Source: Paractinoplanes deccanensis
Lineage (GTDB): Bacteria > Actinomycetota > Actinomycetes > Mycobacteriales > Micromonosporaceae
DNA length: 57,067 bases
NCBI RefSeq assembly: GCF_016862115.1
Contig: NZ_BOMI01000095.1
Coordinates: 1 to 57,067 of the forward strand
Direction: 5' to 3'
A program made the position numbers and the translations under genes. Under the pieces are notes generated by a model. The model was not told where the DNA came from and did not search any database. It worked only from the letters and a program-made list of their open reading frames with translations. This document shows, piece after piece, positions 24,662 to 32,703 of this stretch. The first letter of the stretch is position 1, and each line of letters begins with the position of its first letter.

Positions 24662-26340
24662 CCATGCGACGCCTCATGGCCGCTGCGGCGGCGCTGCTGC
24701 TCCTGCCTTCGATGGTGGCGGCCGGGAAGCCGGCCCCGGCCCCGGACAACCCCATCTCGGCCTCCTTCGCCGACACCTTCGCCGACCCGGTGATCGTCCG
24801 CGGCGACGACGGCCTCTACTACGCCTACGGGACGACGGACCCGCTGCGCGAGGGCGAGCGCACCCCGCACCGCATCCCGATGGCACGCTCGGCCGACCTC
24901 GCGAAGTGGACCTATGTCGGTGACGCCTTCACCGGGCTGCCGTCATACGCGGCGCCGGGCGCCGCCCTGTGGGCGCCGGACGTTCGCAAGATCGGCGATC
25001 GCTGGGTCATGTACGTGACCGTGACGGAGACTTCCCCCGGCGCCTCGGCCATCGGCGTCGCCACCGCGCCCAGGCCGACCGGGCCGTGGACCTTCACCGC
25101 GGAGCCGGCGGTGCCGCCCCGCGCGGCGCCCGGCGGCGGCTGGTGGTGGACCTTCGACCCGGCCCAGCTCACCACCCCCGACGGCCGCAAGTACCTCTAC
25201 TACGGCAGCTACTTCGGCGGCATCTGGGTCAGCGAGCTCACCGCCGACGGCCTGCGCATCACCGGCACACCCACGCGCGTCGCGATCGACAACAAGTTCG
25301 AGGGCGCGTACGTGGTGCGCCGCAACGGCTGGTACTACCTGTTCGCCTCGTCGGCCAACTGCTGCGCCGGGCCGACCACCGGATACTCCGTCTCGGTGGG
25401 CCGCTCCCGCAGCCCGCTCGGCCCGTTCACCGACCGCGACGGCCTGCGCCTCGACGTCTCGCGGGCCGGCGGCACCCCGGTGATCGCGCCGAACGGCAAC
25501 CGCTGGGTCGGCACCGGCCACAACGGACTGATCACCGACCGGCGCGGCCAGGACTGGTTCGTCTACCACGCGATCGACCGCGCCGACCCGTACCTCGACG
25601 AGCCCTTCGGCATCAACGAGCGGCCGATGCTGCTCGACCGGCTCGACTGGATCGGCGGCTGGCCGACGGTCAACCGGGGCGCCTGGGCCTCCGACGGGCC
25701 GAGCGGCACCGCCGTCACGCCGAGGCCCGGCCGCCTGCTGACGGCGTACTCCGACGAGTTCGGCACGCTCGGCGCCGGCTGGGACTTCGTCCGGCCCGAC
25801 CCGGCCGTGACCACCGCCGGGGGATCGCTGCGCTGGCCGGTGCAGGGCGCCGACCTCACCGGCACCGGCAACAACGCCGGCGTGCTGCTGCGCGACCCGC
25901 CGCCGGGATCGTGGATCGCCGAGACCAAGCTGACCCTGCCGCTCGGCGAGGACACGGTGCGCAACTACCAGCAGGGCGGGATCATCGCGTACGCCTCGGA
26001 CGACCTCTTCGCCCGGCTCAGCGCGGTGGCGATCTGGAACACGCGCCAGGTCGAGTTCGGCAAGGAGATGCCGTACGCGGGGCAGCTGTCCTACGGCGGC
26101 ACGATCGCCGGGACGCCGGGGCTGGAGACGACGTGGCTGCGGCTGGCGCACCGGGTCGACCCCGCCGACGGCGAGCACGAGTACCGCGCCGGGGTCAGCC
26201 GCGACGGGCGGCACTGGACGTGGGGCGGCGTGTGGACGCTGCCGGCGGACAGCGCGCCGCGGATCGGGCTGATCGCGCACGGTGGTGCGGAGCCGCCGGT
26301 CACCGCCTCGTTCGACTACCTGCGCTTCTACCGGTGGTGA
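24658..26340 (+). CDS. Secreted GH43 glycosidase with C-terminal beta-sandwich
   Basis: A 560-aa exported protein. A Sec signal (MRRLMAAAAALLLLPSMVAA, cut near residue 22-26) is followed by a five-bladed GH43 domain. FADPVIVRGDDGLYYAYGTT carries the catalytic-base Asp. LWAPDVRKIGDRWVMYVT carries the pKa-modulating Asp, and FEGAYVVRRNGWYYLF carries the acid Glu. A concanavalin-like C-terminal domain (about 365-560, VLLRDPPPGSWIAETKLTL onwards) resembles the GH43 C-terminal/DUF1349 type. Probably an arabinanase or arabinofuranosidase acting outside the cell. ATG 24658 overlaps the permease stop; ATG 24664 is the alternative. Confidence 0.88.
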   Translation: MTMRRLMAAAAALLLLPSMVAAGKPAPAPDNPISASFADTFADPVIVRGDDGLYYAYGTTDPLREGERTPHRIPMARSADLAKWTYVGDAFTGLPSYAAPGAALWAPDVRKIGDRWVMYVTVTETSPGASAIGVATAPRPTGPWTFTAEPAVPPRAAPGGGWWWTFDPAQLTTPDGRKYLYYGSYFGGIWVSELTADGLRITGTPTRVAIDNKFEGAYVVRRNGWYYLFASSANCCAGPTTGYSVSVGRSRSPLGPFTDRDGLRLDVSRAGGTPVIAPNGNRWVGTGHNGLITDRRGQDWFVYHAIDRADPYLDEPFGINERPMLLDRLDWIGGWPTVNRGAWASDGPSGTAVTPRPGRLLTAYSDEFGTLGAGWDFVRPDPAVTTAGGSLRWPVQGADLTGTGNNAGVLLRDPPPGSWIAETKLTLPLGEDTVRNYQQGGIIAYASDDLFARLSAVAIWNTRQVEFGKEMPYAGQLSYGGTIAGTPGLETTWLRLAHRVDPADGEHEYRAGVSRDGRHWTWGGVWTLPADSAPRIGLIAHGGAEPPVTASFDYLRFYRW

Positions 26341-27347
26341 GAAGACTCCTCCCGTCTCTGGCCGTGGCGGCGCTGCTCGCGCTGCTCGGTGGCTGCGACG
26401 CCACGGCCGGTTCCGCCCCGACCTCCGAGGACAAAGTGGACGCCTTCACGAACCCGGTGTACGCGGAGAACTTCCCCGATCCGGGAGCGCTTCTCGTCGA
26501 CGGCACCTGGTATGCGTACGGAACGAATGGTCCCGCGGCGAACGTGCCGATCCTGACCTCGCCGGATCTCGTGCACTGGACCCCGGCCGGCGACGCGCTG
26601 CCCCAGGTCGGCACGTGGGCGGAGCGCGGCAACACGTGGGCGCCCGAGGTGATCGAGGGGCCGGGCGGCACCTACCTGCTGTACTACACGGCGCGGTCGA
26701 CCGCGACCGGGCGGCAGTGCGTGGGGGTCGCGGTGGCGCGGGCGCCCGGCGGCCCGTTCACCGACGAGGCGGACGAGCCGCTGGTGTGCCAGGCCGGCGA
26801 GGGCGGCTCGATCGACGCCGGCCCGTACCTCGACGAGTCCGGCGGCCGCTGGCTCTACTGGAAGAACGACGGCAACGCGATCGGGCAGCCGACCTACCTG
26901 TACGGCGCGCGGCTGAGCGCCGACGGCCGTTCGCTCGACGGCGAGCCCACGCGGCTGCTCCGCAACGACGCGGAGTGGGAGGCGCACGTCATCGAGGCGC
27001 CGCAGATGGTGCGCCACGACGGCAAGCTGTATCTCTTCTATTCGGCCAACGCCTTCGACGCCGACGCCTACGCCCTGGGCTACGCGACCTGCGACGGGCC
27101 GCTCGGGCCGTGCCGCAAGGCGGCGGAGAACCCGATCCTGCGCTCGTCGGCCGCCGCGGCCGGGCCCGGGCACGGCTTCCTGGTGACCCTGCCGGACGGC
27201 GCGACCTGGATGCTCTACCACGCGTGGCCCGACGGGGCGGTGGGCAGCGTCGCACCCGGCCGGCAGCTCTGGCTCGACCGGGTGGAGTGGGTGGCGGGCC
27301 GTCCCGTGGTCAAGGGACCGACGGCGCAGCCCCAGCCGGTGCCCTAG
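26337..27347 (+). CDS. GH43 family lipoprotein glycosidase
   Basis: A 336-aa GH43-type protein anchored as a lipoprotein. RRLLPSLAVAALLALLGGC gives a lipobox (LGGC) with Cys near residue 20. The beta-propeller shows NFPDPGALLVDGTWYAYGTN (base Asp), NTWAPEVIEGPGGTYLLYYT (second Asp/Glu region) and AHVIEAPQMVRHDGKLYLFY (acid Glu). SIDAGPYLDESGGRW lies between. GTG 26337 overlaps the preceding stop (GTGA). It ends the arabinan operon and would trim polymer or side chains at the cell surface, next to the binding protein. Confidence 0.88.
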   Translation: MRRLLPSLAVAALLALLGGCDATAGSAPTSEDKVDAFTNPVYAENFPDPGALLVDGTWYAYGTNGPAANVPILTSPDLVHWTPAGDALPQVGTWAERGNTWAPEVIEGPGGTYLLYYTARSTATGRQCVGVAVARAPGGPFTDEADEPLVCQAGEGGSIDAGPYLDESGGRWLYWKNDGNAIGQPTYLYGARLSADGRSLDGEPTRLLRNDAEWEAHVIEAPQMVRHDGKLYLFYSANAFDADAYALGYATCDGPLGPCRKAAENPILRSSAAAAGPGHGFLVTLPDGATWMLYHAWPDGAVGSVAPGRQLWLDRVEWVAGRPVVKGPTAQPQPVP

Positions 27348-27547
27348 GACTCGTCCTTGTGGTGGTGCCGGCCCTCGGCGACCTCTTCGATCGCCTCGAC
27401 GATCGAGCCGGTCAGGTCGCCGGCCGGCACGGCGATGCTCTCGCCGTAGCCCTCGGCGGGCTCCCGCTCGGGCTGCGGCGCGGTGCCGTCACCGGCGAAG
27501 CCGAACTCGTTGGGCTCGTCCTGCTCAGTTTCGCGTGGAGTGGTCAT
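27344..27547 (-). CDS. Small acidic hypothetical protein (67 aa)
   Basis: A 67-residue acidic protein with many Glu/Pro residues in its first half (TTPRETEQDEPNEFGFAGDG) and a helix-like DLTGSIVEAIEEVAEGRHHH near the end. No family is recognised and no TM or signal is seen. Its stop overlaps the stop of the convergent GH43 gene by 3 nt. The ribosome site is weak. Composition and codon use look coding, but it could be spurious. Confidence 0.45.
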   Translation of the reverse strand: MTTPRETEQDEPNEFGFAGDGTAPQPEREPAEGYGESIAVPAGDLTGSIVEAIEEVAEGRHHHKDES

Positions 27548-27607
27548 GTCGCCCGCATACCCATAGGGAGCCGGGCCTTAACTCGACCGTGCTCGACGGC
27601 ACTCGGG

Positions 27608-28153
27608 TCAGGTGGGGCACACCTCGAGGTGGGTGGATGGCACCCGGACCTTGCGGTCCTCCGCGGCCATCTGACGGAGGAGGTGGAAGGCCTCAGGGCA
27701 ACCGACCTCGGAATATACGTAGCATTCCTCGACGATCGTCCGGGTGTCGAAAGCGCGGACGCCGCGTCTCCGAGCGAAGTCGAGAGCCGCACCATCGTCG
27801 GTGACCAGGAACGCTCCGACGGCACTGGTCTCGAGATGGTAGATGATCTCGGCTTCGCCGAGGTGCTGCGTTTCGTTTCCCGGCATGGCTCCGAGACCAC
27901 GCCTGATGTTGTTGATCGCGGTCAGAGCGGCCGGCGTGCCGGAGATCTCGACCGGCTCGCCGAGCCAATCCAGGTCGAGAATGCGCCTCAAGTACGGCGC
28001 GGTGCCCAGTCCTCGGGAGATCTCCCATCGCACTGTCTCGGTCCATCGCGCTCGATAGCCGTACCGCTTCTCGAGCAGGTCGAGGCGATCGACGGCCGCG
28101 AAAGTCGACAGGGTGCAGGTGTCGAAGTAGACGTCGCCGATCCGGGCATTCAC
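27608..28153 (-). CDS. PIN-like domain protein, candidate toxin
   Basis: A 181-aa protein with the acidic pattern of a PIN-like RNase. An N-terminal Asp is in GDVYFDTCTLSTFAAVDRL, Glu in TETVRWEISRGLG, Glu in HLGEAEIIYHLETSAVG, and Asp pairs in FLVTDDGAALDFARRRGV. It then has VRAFDTRTIVEECY. GTG 28153 overlaps the stop of the XRE-ImmA gene (GTGA), so it is made only as the second gene of that unit. The substrate is unknown; RNA cleavage is inference. Codon use is more A/T-tolerant than in surrounding operons, suggesting a mobile or accessory origin. Confidence 0.72.
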   Translation of the reverse strand: MNARIGDVYFDTCTLSTFAAVDRLDLLEKRYGYRARWTETVRWEISRGLGTAPYLRRILDLDWLGEPVEISGTPAALTAINNIRRGLGAMPGNETQHLGEAEIIYHLETSAVGAFLVTDDGAALDFARRRGVRAFDTRTIVEECYVYSEVGCPEAFHLLRQMAAEDRKVRVPSTHLEVCPT

Positions 28154-29283
28154 AGCTCGTACTCCGACGCGTCCCCGGGGCTGTCTGCTGACACCTTGTT
28201 TGGGGGCCGCAACTCGGCCAGCAACGCGTCGGGTTCCACGTCGAGCAGGGTGGCGAGCGGCCGCACGCTGATCTGTCCCTGAACGTATGCCTCGATGGCC
28301 CGCGCGAGGAGATTTCCTGGCACTCGGCGGTCGTTTCGGGCCTGGAGGTCGGCGGCGCGACCGCTTCGCAACGCTATGCGGTTGGAGGACATCGAGCGGA
28401 TGCGATCCCGTCCGACGGCGTCCACGACTCCGACGTTGTGCAGTCGGAACGCCAACGCATCCAAACTCACTCCGAACCGGCCCAGAAGATCCGCGACCAA
28501 CTCCTCTGTGACGCCGTGCGGGACGGCCGCGCGAACGGCGTCGGCGGGCATGAGGAACGCGGCAGCGAAGGCATTCGCCCTCGTCTCGGTTGCGGACTTG
28601 CGACCGAACACGTTCTCGTCGACGCGGAGGTCCTGTGAGTCCCCGGCCATCAGATGGCCGAGTTCGTGCGCGAGCGTGAACCGCTGACGGGTCGCGGAGA
28701 TGCCGCTACTGACGAGCGCTGCGGCGAATCCGTTCGATGCGACGCTCAAGCCGTCGAGGCCAGCCGGCAGCGGTTCGAAGCCGATGTCGACGCCGAGTTG
28801 TTTCTCCAGCAGCTCGGCTAAGTCGGACAATTGGTAAGGGAGATCGTCCGATCCGATTCGGATCTCCGTGCGCATCCGCTCGGCGAGAGCGATGCCTTCT
28901 TCGTATGCGGCGCCGGGCGGACCGGGCTCGATCCGAGTCGCCCGCCATCGAAAGCCGAGATCGGTGAGGAGATTGTTGAGCTCGAGGAGCGACGAGGTGC
29001 GGCTGAGCGCCGCTTGCAGGGCCGGGCTGACATCGGGCTGCGCCCTGGCAGCCATCGCGATGGCCGGCGTCGGTGACTCCGACAGCAGGTGCTGAACGGA
29101 AACACCGAGCTGTTCGGCAATGAGCGCGATCTCGAGCGACTTGAAGTTGCGCGCGCCGTTGAGCGCCTTGGACAAAGCTGTGGGATCCAGTCCGATGGCC
29201 CGCGCCAGGGCTTGTTGTGTCATGGCGTCGGCGGCCATGGCCGAGCGGATGCGATCGCGGAGGACTTCAGGGCTGACGGGCAT
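28150..29283 (-). CDS. XRE HTH - ImmA/IrrE metallopeptidase fusion
   Basis: A 377-aa protein. The N-terminal XRE helix-turn-helix is TQQALARAIGLDPTALSKAL (about 22-41). The COG2856/ImmA-IrrE zinc-protease-like domain has HELGH in RFTLAHELGHLMAGDSQDL (about 204-208). A downstream Glu lies in SATETRANAFAAAFLMP, completing the HExxH...E site. ATG 29283 is chosen since a TTG 12 codons upstream lies inside the operator. No Shine-Dalgarno is visible; the promoter geometry predicts a leaderless mRNA. ImmA/IrrE proteins cleave repressors upon DNA damage in phages, ICEs and Deinococcus. Xre-COG2856 proteins are also predicted antitoxins, fitting the coupled PIN gene. Confidence 0.86.
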   Translation of the reverse strand: MPVSPEVLRDRIRSAMAADAMTQQALARAIGLDPTALSKALNGARNFKSLEIALIAEQLGVSVQHLLSESPTPAIAMAARAQPDVSPALQAALSRTSSLLELNNLLTDLGFRWRATRIEPGPPGAAYEEGIALAERMRTEIRIGSDDLPYQLSDLAELLEKQLGVDIGFEPLPAGLDGLSVASNGFAAALVSSGISATRQRFTLAHELGHLMAGDSQDLRVDENVFGRKSATETRANAFAAAFLMPADAVRAAVPHGVTEELVADLLGRFGVSLDALAFRLHNVGVVDAVGRDRIRSMSSNRIALRSGRAADLQARNDRRVPGNLLARAIEAYVQGQISVRPLATLLDVEPDALLAELRPPNKVSADSPGDASEYEL

Positions 29284-29290
29284 GCCAAAA

Positions 29291-29335
29291 ACGCTAGGCG
29301 GACCTTGCGAAAATCGCAACGATACCGCCTAGCGT
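29291..29335. promoter_or_regulatory. Nested double palindrome enclosing the XRE-ImmA promoter
   Basis: Outer arms ACGCTAGGCGG (29291-29301) and CCGCCTAGCGT (29325-29335) are perfectly inverted. Inside them TTGCGA (29305-29310) and TCGCAA (29314-29319) form a second perfect inverted repeat. On the minus strand the inner arm supplies -35 TTGCGA and the outer arm supplies -10 TAGCGT, exactly 17 bp apart. The predicted transcript starts at about the ATG (29283). The structure fits autorepression by the XRE protein. Confidence 0.82.
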
Positions 29336-29383
29336 GGGATGGCTCAAGTGACAATTTACGAACGAGGGCAGCAAGGCGGCATA

Positions 29384-29399
29384 TCGAACATACGTTCGA
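29384..29399. promoter_or_regulatory. Perfect LexA-type SOS box
   Basis: TCGAAC-ATAC-GTTCGA matches all 12 fixed positions of the actinobacterial SOS box. It is extended by one more paired base on each side (A/T). It lies 4 bp past the galK stop and about 100 bp upstream of the XRE-ImmA start. The latter gene is the only plausible target on either strand. I see no clear promoter overlapping the box itself. Confidence 0.62.
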
Positions 29400-29403
29400 T
29401 GAG

Positions 29404-30552
29404 CTATCTGGTGATCGCCGTCGCGCCCGGGCCGGCGGTGACGGTCCAGCATGTCGGGGCGGTGAAACCCCGTTCGGCGTACGCCTTTTCGACGGCCTGG
29501 GTGGTGGTGGCGGCGCTGCCGGCCTCGATGAGGGCCAGGACGCAGCCGCCGAAGCCGCCGCCGGTCATGCGGGCGCCGAGCGCGCCGGCGGCGATCGCGG
29601 CCTCGACCGCGACGTCCACCTGGGCGACGGTGATCTCGAAGTCGTCGCGCATCGAGGCGTGGCCGGCGGTCAGCACCGCGCCGATCTCGCGGACGCGGCC
29701 CGCGCGCAGCAGCGCGACCGTGTCGAGCACCCGCTGGTCCTCGGTGACGATGTGGCGCACGCGGCGGCGCATCACGTCGTCGTCGAGGCGGGACAGGGCC
29801 TCGTCGAGCTCATCGACCGTGACGTCGCGGAGCGCGCGGACGCCGAGGATCGCGGCGGCCTCCTCGCACGACTTGCGGCGGGCGCCGTACTCGCCGTCGA
29901 CGTGCTGGTGCGGGGCGTTGCTGTTGATCACCAGGATGGCGAGGCCCTCGGCGGCCAGGTCGAACGGGATCTGCTCGACCTCGTACGACCGGCAGTCGAG
30001 GAACAGGGCCTTGCCCTCCTCGCAGCGGATCGACGCCGACTGGTCGAGGATGCCGGTGGGCGCCCCCACGTACACGTTCTCGGCGCGCTGGGCGATCGCC
30101 GGGCGGCGGTCGAGCGGCACGTCCAGCCCGCCCATGTCGATCAGCGCGGTGAGCACCGCCGACTCCAGGGCGGCCGACGACGACAGGCCCGAGCCGAGCG
30201 GCACCTCGGAGGCGAGCGCGATGCGGGCCCCGGGCACCTCGTGACCGGCGTCGGCGAGGGCCCAGACGATCCCGGCCACGTAGGCGGCCCAGCCGGTCAC
30301 CTCGCCGGGCTCGGTGCGCCCGAAGCTGACCGCCTCGTCGGTGAACGTCGAGCAGACGGTCCACTCGCCGGCCGGCGCCGGGCTGACCGCGGCGACCGTG
30401 CGCTGCGGCAGGGCGAAGGGCAGCACGAAACCCTCGTTGTAGTCGGTGTGCTCGCCGATCAGGTTGACCCGGCCGGGCGCGGCCCACAGGCCGGCGGGCT
30501 CGGCACCGTACTGCTTGCGGAACGCCTCCACGGCGTCGACTGCGACGGTCAT
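29404..30552 (-). CDS. galK: Galactokinase
   Basis: A 382-aa GHMP kinase forming galactose-1-phosphate in the Leloir pathway. The galactokinase signature GRVNLIGEHTDYNEGFVLP is intact. The ATP loop is VPLGSGLSSSAALESAVL, and the third motif reads GARMTGGGFGGCVLALIE. The catalytic Asp is in APTGILDQSASIRCEEG. The start overlaps the galE stop by 4 nt (ATGA), so the order galE-galK forms one minus-strand operon. No galT is in the window; it must be elsewhere or replaced. Confidence 0.95.
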   Translation of the reverse strand: MTVAVDAVEAFRKQYGAEPAGLWAAPGRVNLIGEHTDYNEGFVLPFALPQRTVAAVSPAPAGEWTVCSTFTDEAVSFGRTEPGEVTGWAAYVAGIVWALADAGHEVPGARIALASEVPLGSGLSSSAALESAVLTALIDMGGLDVPLDRRPAIAQRAENVYVGAPTGILDQSASIRCEEGKALFLDCRSYEVEQIPFDLAAEGLAILVINSNAPHQHVDGEYGARRKSCEEAAAILGVRALRDVTVDELDEALSRLDDDVMRRRVRHIVTEDQRVLDTVALLRAGRVREIGAVLTAGHASMRDDFEITVAQVDVAVEAAIAAGALGARMTGGGFGGCVLALIEAGSAATTTQAVEKAYAERGFTAPTCWTVTAGPGATAITR

Positions 30553-31526
30553 GCTGCCACGTGCTTGCGGTAGAAGGTCCAGGCGTCGCCGATCATGTCC
30601 TGGAGCGTGTTCTTGCGGGGCACCCAGCCCAGCTCCTCGCGGGCGCGGGCGGACGAGGCGACCAGGGTGGCCGGGTCGCCCTCGCGGCGGGCGGCGATCT
30701 CGACGGGCAGCTCGGCGCCGGTGACCTCGCGGGCCGCCTCGACGACCTCGCGGTTGGAGAAGCCGTTGCCGTTGCCCAGGTTGTAGATGCGGTGCTCGCC
30801 GGGGGTGGCCGCGTCGAGCGCGAGCAGGTGGGCGCGGGCGAGGTCCTCGACGTGGATGTAGTCGCGCACGCACGTGCCGTCGGCGGTGGGGTAGTCGTCG
30901 CCGAAGAGCTGGAGCTTCTCGCGCTTGCCGGCGGCCACCTGGAGCGCGATGGGGATCAGGTGGGTCTCGGGGTCGTGCCGCTCGCCGATCTCGTGACCGT
31001 CGTGGATGTAAGCTCCCGCGACATTGAAGTAGCGCAGCGACACGGCGGCGAGGTTGTGCGCGAAGGTCTCGGACGTCAGCGCGTAGTCGAACGCGAGCTT
31101 GGTGGCGCCGTACGTGTTGGTGGGCGCCTTGGCCGCGTCCTCGGTGATCGGCAGCTCGACCGGGTTGCCGTAGACGGCGGCGGTGGAGGAGAAGATGACC
31201 CGCGGCACCCGGGCGGCGCGGATGGCGCCGAGCAGCGCCAGCGACTTCACCACGTTGTCGTGCCAGTACAGCTCCGGCTTGGTCATCGACTCGCCGGCCT
31301 GGATCAGCCCGGCGAAGTGGAGCACCGCGTCGAAGCCGGCCTCGGGGGTCAGCACCCGCGCGGCGTCCTCGATGTCCGCCTGGACAAAGGTGGCGTCCGG
31401 CGCGACGGCCTCGCGGAAGCCCCGGACCAGACTGTCCAGGACCACGACCTCGTGGCCGGCGTCGAGCAACAGGCGGCTGGTGACGCTGCCGACGTAGCCG
31501 GCGCCCCCGGTGACGAGCAGTTTCAC
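30549..31526 (-). CDS. galE: UDP-glucose 4-epimerase
   Basis: A 325-aa short-chain dehydrogenase-fold enzyme interconverting UDP-glucose and UDP-galactose. The NAD-binding MKLLVTGGAGYVGSVTSRLL opens the protein. The catalytic Tyr/Lys lie in TNTYGATKLAFDYALT, and Ser/Thr in VIFSSTAAVYGNP. SLRYFNVAGAY and GTCVRDYIHVEDLARAHLLA are family hallmarks. GTG 31526 has AGGGGA about 9 nt upstream. It is the first gene of the gal pair and could also feed cell-wall galactose. Confidence 0.94.
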   Translation of the reverse strand: MKLLVTGGAGYVGSVTSRLLLDAGHEVVVLDSLVRGFREAVAPDATFVQADIEDAARVLTPEAGFDAVLHFAGLIQAGESMTKPELYWHDNVVKSLALLGAIRAARVPRVIFSSTAAVYGNPVELPITEDAAKAPTNTYGATKLAFDYALTSETFAHNLAAVSLRYFNVAGAYIHDGHEIGERHDPETHLIPIALQVAAGKREKLQLFGDDYPTADGTCVRDYIHVEDLARAHLLALDAATPGEHRIYNLGNGNGFSNREVVEAAREVTGAELPVEIAARREGDPATLVASSARAREELGWVPRKNTLQDMIGDAWTFYRKHVAA

Positions 31527-31676
31527 GGTGCGGTTCCCCTTAGCTGGAGCTTTTCGTCAAGCGTACGTTCCACCATCTTCGCTCAAAAGTCAACAGGTTC
31601 GAACATCGGCCGGAGCGTCGCCGAGGGGCCTGCGGGGCGTTCGCGTCTCGACCTTGGGGGCTGACACAATGGGGCC

Positions 31677-32699
31677 ATGTCCGATGTCGCCCGCCGTCCC
31701 CGCGTGCTTTCCGGCATTCAGCCGACCGCCGACTCGTTCCATCTCGGCAACTACCTCGGCGCCGTGCGCAACTGGGTGGCGATGCAGGAGACGCACGACG
31801 CGTTCTACTGCGTGGTCGACCTGCACGCGATCACGATGGGGCACGACCCGGTCGCGCTGCGCAACCGGACCCGCCTCTCGGTCGCCCAGCTCCTCGCCGT
31901 CGGCCTCGACCCCGAGCGCTGCACGCTCTTCGTCCAGTCGCACGTGCCCGAGCACGCCCAGCTCGGCTGGGTGCTGAGCTGCATCACCGGCTTCGGCGAG
32001 GCCGGCCGCATGGTGCAGTTCAAGGACAAGTCGGCCAAGGCCGCCGACAGCACCACGGTGGGCCTGTTCACCTATCCGATCCTCCAGGCCGCCGACATCG
32101 TGCTCTACCAGGCCGACCAGGTGCCGGTCGGCGAGGACCAGCGGCAGCACCTCGAGCTCACCCGCGATCTGGCGCAGCGCTTCAACACCCGCTACGGCAA
32201 GACGTTCACCGTGCCCTCGGCCTACATCGTCAAGGACACTGCCAAGATCACCGACCTCCAGGACCCGACGGCCAAGATGTCGAAGTCGGCCTCCTCGCCG
32301 AACGGCATCATCGAGCTGCTCGAAGACCCGGCCCGCTCGGCCAAGAAGATCAAGTCGGCGGTGACCGACACCGGCCGCGAGATCCTCTTCGACGAGGAGA
32401 ACAAGCCCGGCGTCAGCAACCTGCTCACGATCTACGCCGCGCTGACCGCGCGGACCATAGACGAGCTGCTGGAGCAGTACGAGGGGCGCGGCTACGGCGA
32501 CCTCAAGAAGGACCTGGCCGAGATCGTGGTCGACTTCGTCAAGCCGATCCAGGAGCGCACCCGCGCCTACCTCGACGACCCGGGCCACCTCGACAAGGTG
32601 CTCGCCATCGGCGCCGAGAAGGCGCGCGCCGTCGCGTCCGTCACGCTCGCCGAGGCGTACCAGAACGTCGGTTTCCTCGCCCCGGCGCGCGGAGCCTGA
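31677..32699 (+). CDS. trpS: Tryptophanyl-tRNA synthetase
   Basis: A 340-aa class I aminoacyl-tRNA synthetase. It shows LSGIQPTADSFHLGNYLGAV, with the HIGH motif as HLGN, and VPVGEDQRQHLELTRDLAQR. The KMSKS loop appears as DPTAKMSKSASSPNG. Length is normal for the bacterial enzyme. ATG 31677 gives the family start. The 150 bp upstream show no T-box. The next gene follows 4 nt after the stop. Confidence 0.96.
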   Translation: MSDVARRPRVLSGIQPTADSFHLGNYLGAVRNWVAMQETHDAFYCVVDLHAITMGHDPVALRNRTRLSVAQLLAVGLDPERCTLFVQSHVPEHAQLGWVLSCITGFGEAGRMVQFKDKSAKAADSTTVGLFTYPILQAADIVLYQADQVPVGEDQRQHLELTRDLAQRFNTRYGKTFTVPSAYIVKDTAKITDLQDPTAKMSKSASSPNGIIELLEDPARSAKKIKSAVTDTGREILFDEENKPGVSNLLTIYAALTARTIDELLEQYEGRGYGDLKKDLAEIVVDFVKPIQERTRAYLDDPGHLDKVLAIGAEKARAVASVTLAEAYQNVGFLAPARGA

Positions 32700-32703
32700 C
32701 GCG

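Noticed and set aside
29339..29470. Plus-strand frame starting ATG 29339 just after the nested palindrome and running through the SOS box
   Set aside because: Beyond about 20 codons it is antisense to galK, and the plus-strand promoter spacing (19 bp) is poor.
31590..31620. GGTTCGAACATCGG upstream of trpS as a third SOS box
   Set aside because: Only one half (TCGAAC) fits; the GTTCGA half is absent at the right spacing.
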